Below, in pieces: positions 63,248-64,000 of a stretch of 64,000 nucleotides of DNA. Position 1 is the stretch's first letter. Each line of letters starts with the position of its first letter. The stretch comes from CAKZML01 sp963823435 (GTDB lineage: Bacteria; Pseudomonadota; Gammaproteobacteria; Steroidobacterales; BM003), in assembly GCA_963823435.1 (NCBI GenBank), contig CAWGLN010000005.1, positions 48,410 to 112,409 of the forward strand, given 5' to 3'. A model generated the notes under the pieces. The model made no database searches. It had not been told where the DNA came from and worked only from the letters and a program-made list of their open reading frames with translations. The translations under genes and the position numbers were made by a program.

Positions 63248-63438
63248 GCGAATGACGTCTTGTGCTGCAAGGCCATTTCGATAGATTCTATCGTAGATTC
63301 GGAATCGAATTCGGCCACTTCTGCTTCGGTAAAACCCTGCTCCAGATACCCGCGACGCAGATCATACGTCAGAGCCACGTTGAGCCCGGTCAGGTCAGGG
63401 GCCGCTTGCTTCAAGGTTGAAAATTCCGGCGACTTCAT
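63244..63438 (-). pseudogene. Truncated N-terminus of a D-Ala-D-Ala ligase-like ATP-grasp protein
   Basis: 64 codons from ATG 63438 (GAGGAG upstream). The stretch VALTYDLRRGYLEQGFTEAE and VAEFDSESTIESIEMALQ matches the start of Ddl-like ATP-grasp proteins, which normally run to ~320-350 residues. Here it stops after HKTSFA, where the family continues with a GH-type turn and the ATP-binding core. Seven bases after the histone-deacetylase-like gene, so once an operon partner. The 3' end abuts sufB. Confidence 0.6.
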
Positions 63439-63445
63439 GATCTCC

Positions 63446-64000
63446 TCAAAAAAAAGTGTTACTAAAGCTTTCGGCAATGCCGCCAAAAAAGGCAGTTGCT
63501 CCGCGTCTGAGATTGCGAAGGCTGTATCCCCCCTCCTGAACAATCAAACTCGGCAGTTTTAACTGTCCCAGCCGTCGTCCGATCTTTCGCAGAGAACCGC
63601 CGCTGAGAAGAAAAGGGCCCGTCGGATCCCCTTTCATGGTGTCAAAGCCAAGACATACGATCAAAACAGTCGGCTTGAACCGCTCGATACGATGCAGGGC
63701 CTTCTCCAGCGTCTGCAAATACAACTCTTCCTCCGTATTTTCCGGCAGCGGATAATTCTGATTAAATCCCTGACCCGGCCCATCCCCCGTCTCATCGGAA
63801 AATCCACTGAAATACGGATAGGAGTGATTTGGATGGCCATGCAGGCTAATCGTCAGGACATCGTTTCGCTGATAAAAAATGTCCTGGGCGCCGTTGCCGT
63901 GATGATAATCGATGTCCAGGATGGCAACCTTCCCCTCCTTGACCAGACGCTGTGCGGCCACAGCGGCATTGTTGAAATAACAGAAACCTCCAAATGTACG
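63446..64000 (-). CDS. Histone deacetylase/acetylpolyamine amidohydrolase family protein (partial)
   Basis: C-terminal 184 residues of a class II HDAC-like deacetylase; the 5' part lies beyond the window. Visible motifs: GGFCYFNNAAVAAQ, VAILDIDYHHGNGAQDIFY with the Zn-binding Asp and His, TISLHGHPNHSYPYFSG, LIVCLGFDTMKGDPTGPF and VQEGGYSLRNL. Such bacterial enzymes deacetylate polyamines or other acetylated amines. Next to an ATP-grasp fragment. Confidence 0.9.
   Translation of the reverse strand, partial: RTFGGFCYFNNAAVAAQRLVKEGKVAILDIDYHHGNGAQDIFYQRNDVLTISLHGHPNHSYPYFSGFSDETGDGPGQGFNQNYPLPENTEEELYLQTLEKALHRIERFKPTVLIVCLGFDTMKGDPTGPFLLSGGSLRKIGRRLGQLKLPSLIVQEGGYSLRNLRRGATAFFGGIAESFSNTFF

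Noticed and set aside
63244..63300. A simple frameshift inside sufB that would restore its N-terminus
   Set aside because: The upstream frame matches Ddl-like ATP-grasp N-termini (YDLRRGYLEQG, FDSESTIESIE) better than SufB, so a join of two regions is more likely than an indel.

Overview
The window is a 64 kb stretch of a gammaproteobacterial chromosome. The evidence is gene order and protein type: hflC-yjeT-purA, tRNA-Leu-rnr-rlmB-rpsF-rpsR-(DUF2232)-rplI-dnaB-alr-radA and corC/ypjD-ffh-rpsP-rimM-trmD-rplS are all typical of Pseudomonas/Enterobacteria-like Gammaproteobacteria. A TRAP carboxylate transporter, a PQQ-type sugar dehydrogenase and many amino-acid catabolic genes suit a free-living heterotroph, possibly marine. 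I cannot name the genus.

Layout. 0-2 kb: end of hflC, yjeT and purA. 2-11.6 kb: accessory genes comprising an FAD-linked oxidase, an orphan amino-acid binding protein and a tight cluster of nitrilase-like amidase, Orn/Lys/Arg-decarboxylase-like PLP enzyme, ATP-grasp ligase and C45 (penicillin acyltransferase-like) Ntn hydrolase. 11.67 kb: a decayed tRNA-Leu. 12-20.3 kb: ten mostly overlapping genes on one strand (thermostable-hemolysin-family protein, acyl-adenylating enzyme, haem-oxygenase-like diiron protein, SDR, TPR protein, two-component system, cupredoxin-fold protein, FTR1 iron permease, outer-membrane-like protein), preceded by a TTAAG-N6-TTAAG-type response-regulator site. 20.4 kb: intact tRNA-Leu(CAG) with promoter and terminator. 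In related genomes purA, tRNA-Leu and rnr lie close together, so 2-20.4 kb looks like inserted material.

20.6-34.4 kb: rnr-rlmB, the S6/S18/L9 operon, dnaB, alr, a reverse-strand Ser/Thr kinase (CHASE2)/PP2C/FHA module and radA. 34.5-41.4 kb: corC, ypjD, a class II-like cyclic nucleotide phosphodiesterase, then ffh and rpsP-rimM-trmD-rplS. 41.5-48.3 kb: TRAP transporter (TatT, DctP, DctQ, DctM), sugar dehydrogenase, sppA. 48.3-56.2 kb: amino-acid catabolism (tdh-kbl for threonine, putA for proline, sdaA for serine) plus hslR and a NUDIX hydrolase. 56.2-64 kb, reverse strand: sixA, a DUF5329 protein, and a SUF iron-sulfur operon (sufB-C-D-S-U-T plus Rieske ferredoxin). The operon is joined upstream to a truncated Ddl-like ATP-grasp fragment and a partial histone-deacetylase-like gene.

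Main points for a second look: (1) a 160-bp intergenic element with terminal inverted repeats, present twice in opposite orientation (23779-23939 and 37561-37720); (2) the ten-gene iron/acyl operon with its own regulatory site; (3) the four-gene PLP/ATP-grasp/C45 cluster; (4) paired functional and decayed tRNA-Leu genes around the ten-gene operon; (5) the sufB/ATP-grasp-fragment junction.

Sequence quality: many genes carry +1/-1 frameshifts (rnr, ffh, rimM, corC, sdaA, sufU, sufS and several genes at 14.7-19 kb), often at homopolymers. Because essential genes are hit, sequencing indels are the simplest cause. I annotate these as single CDSs over their full extent.
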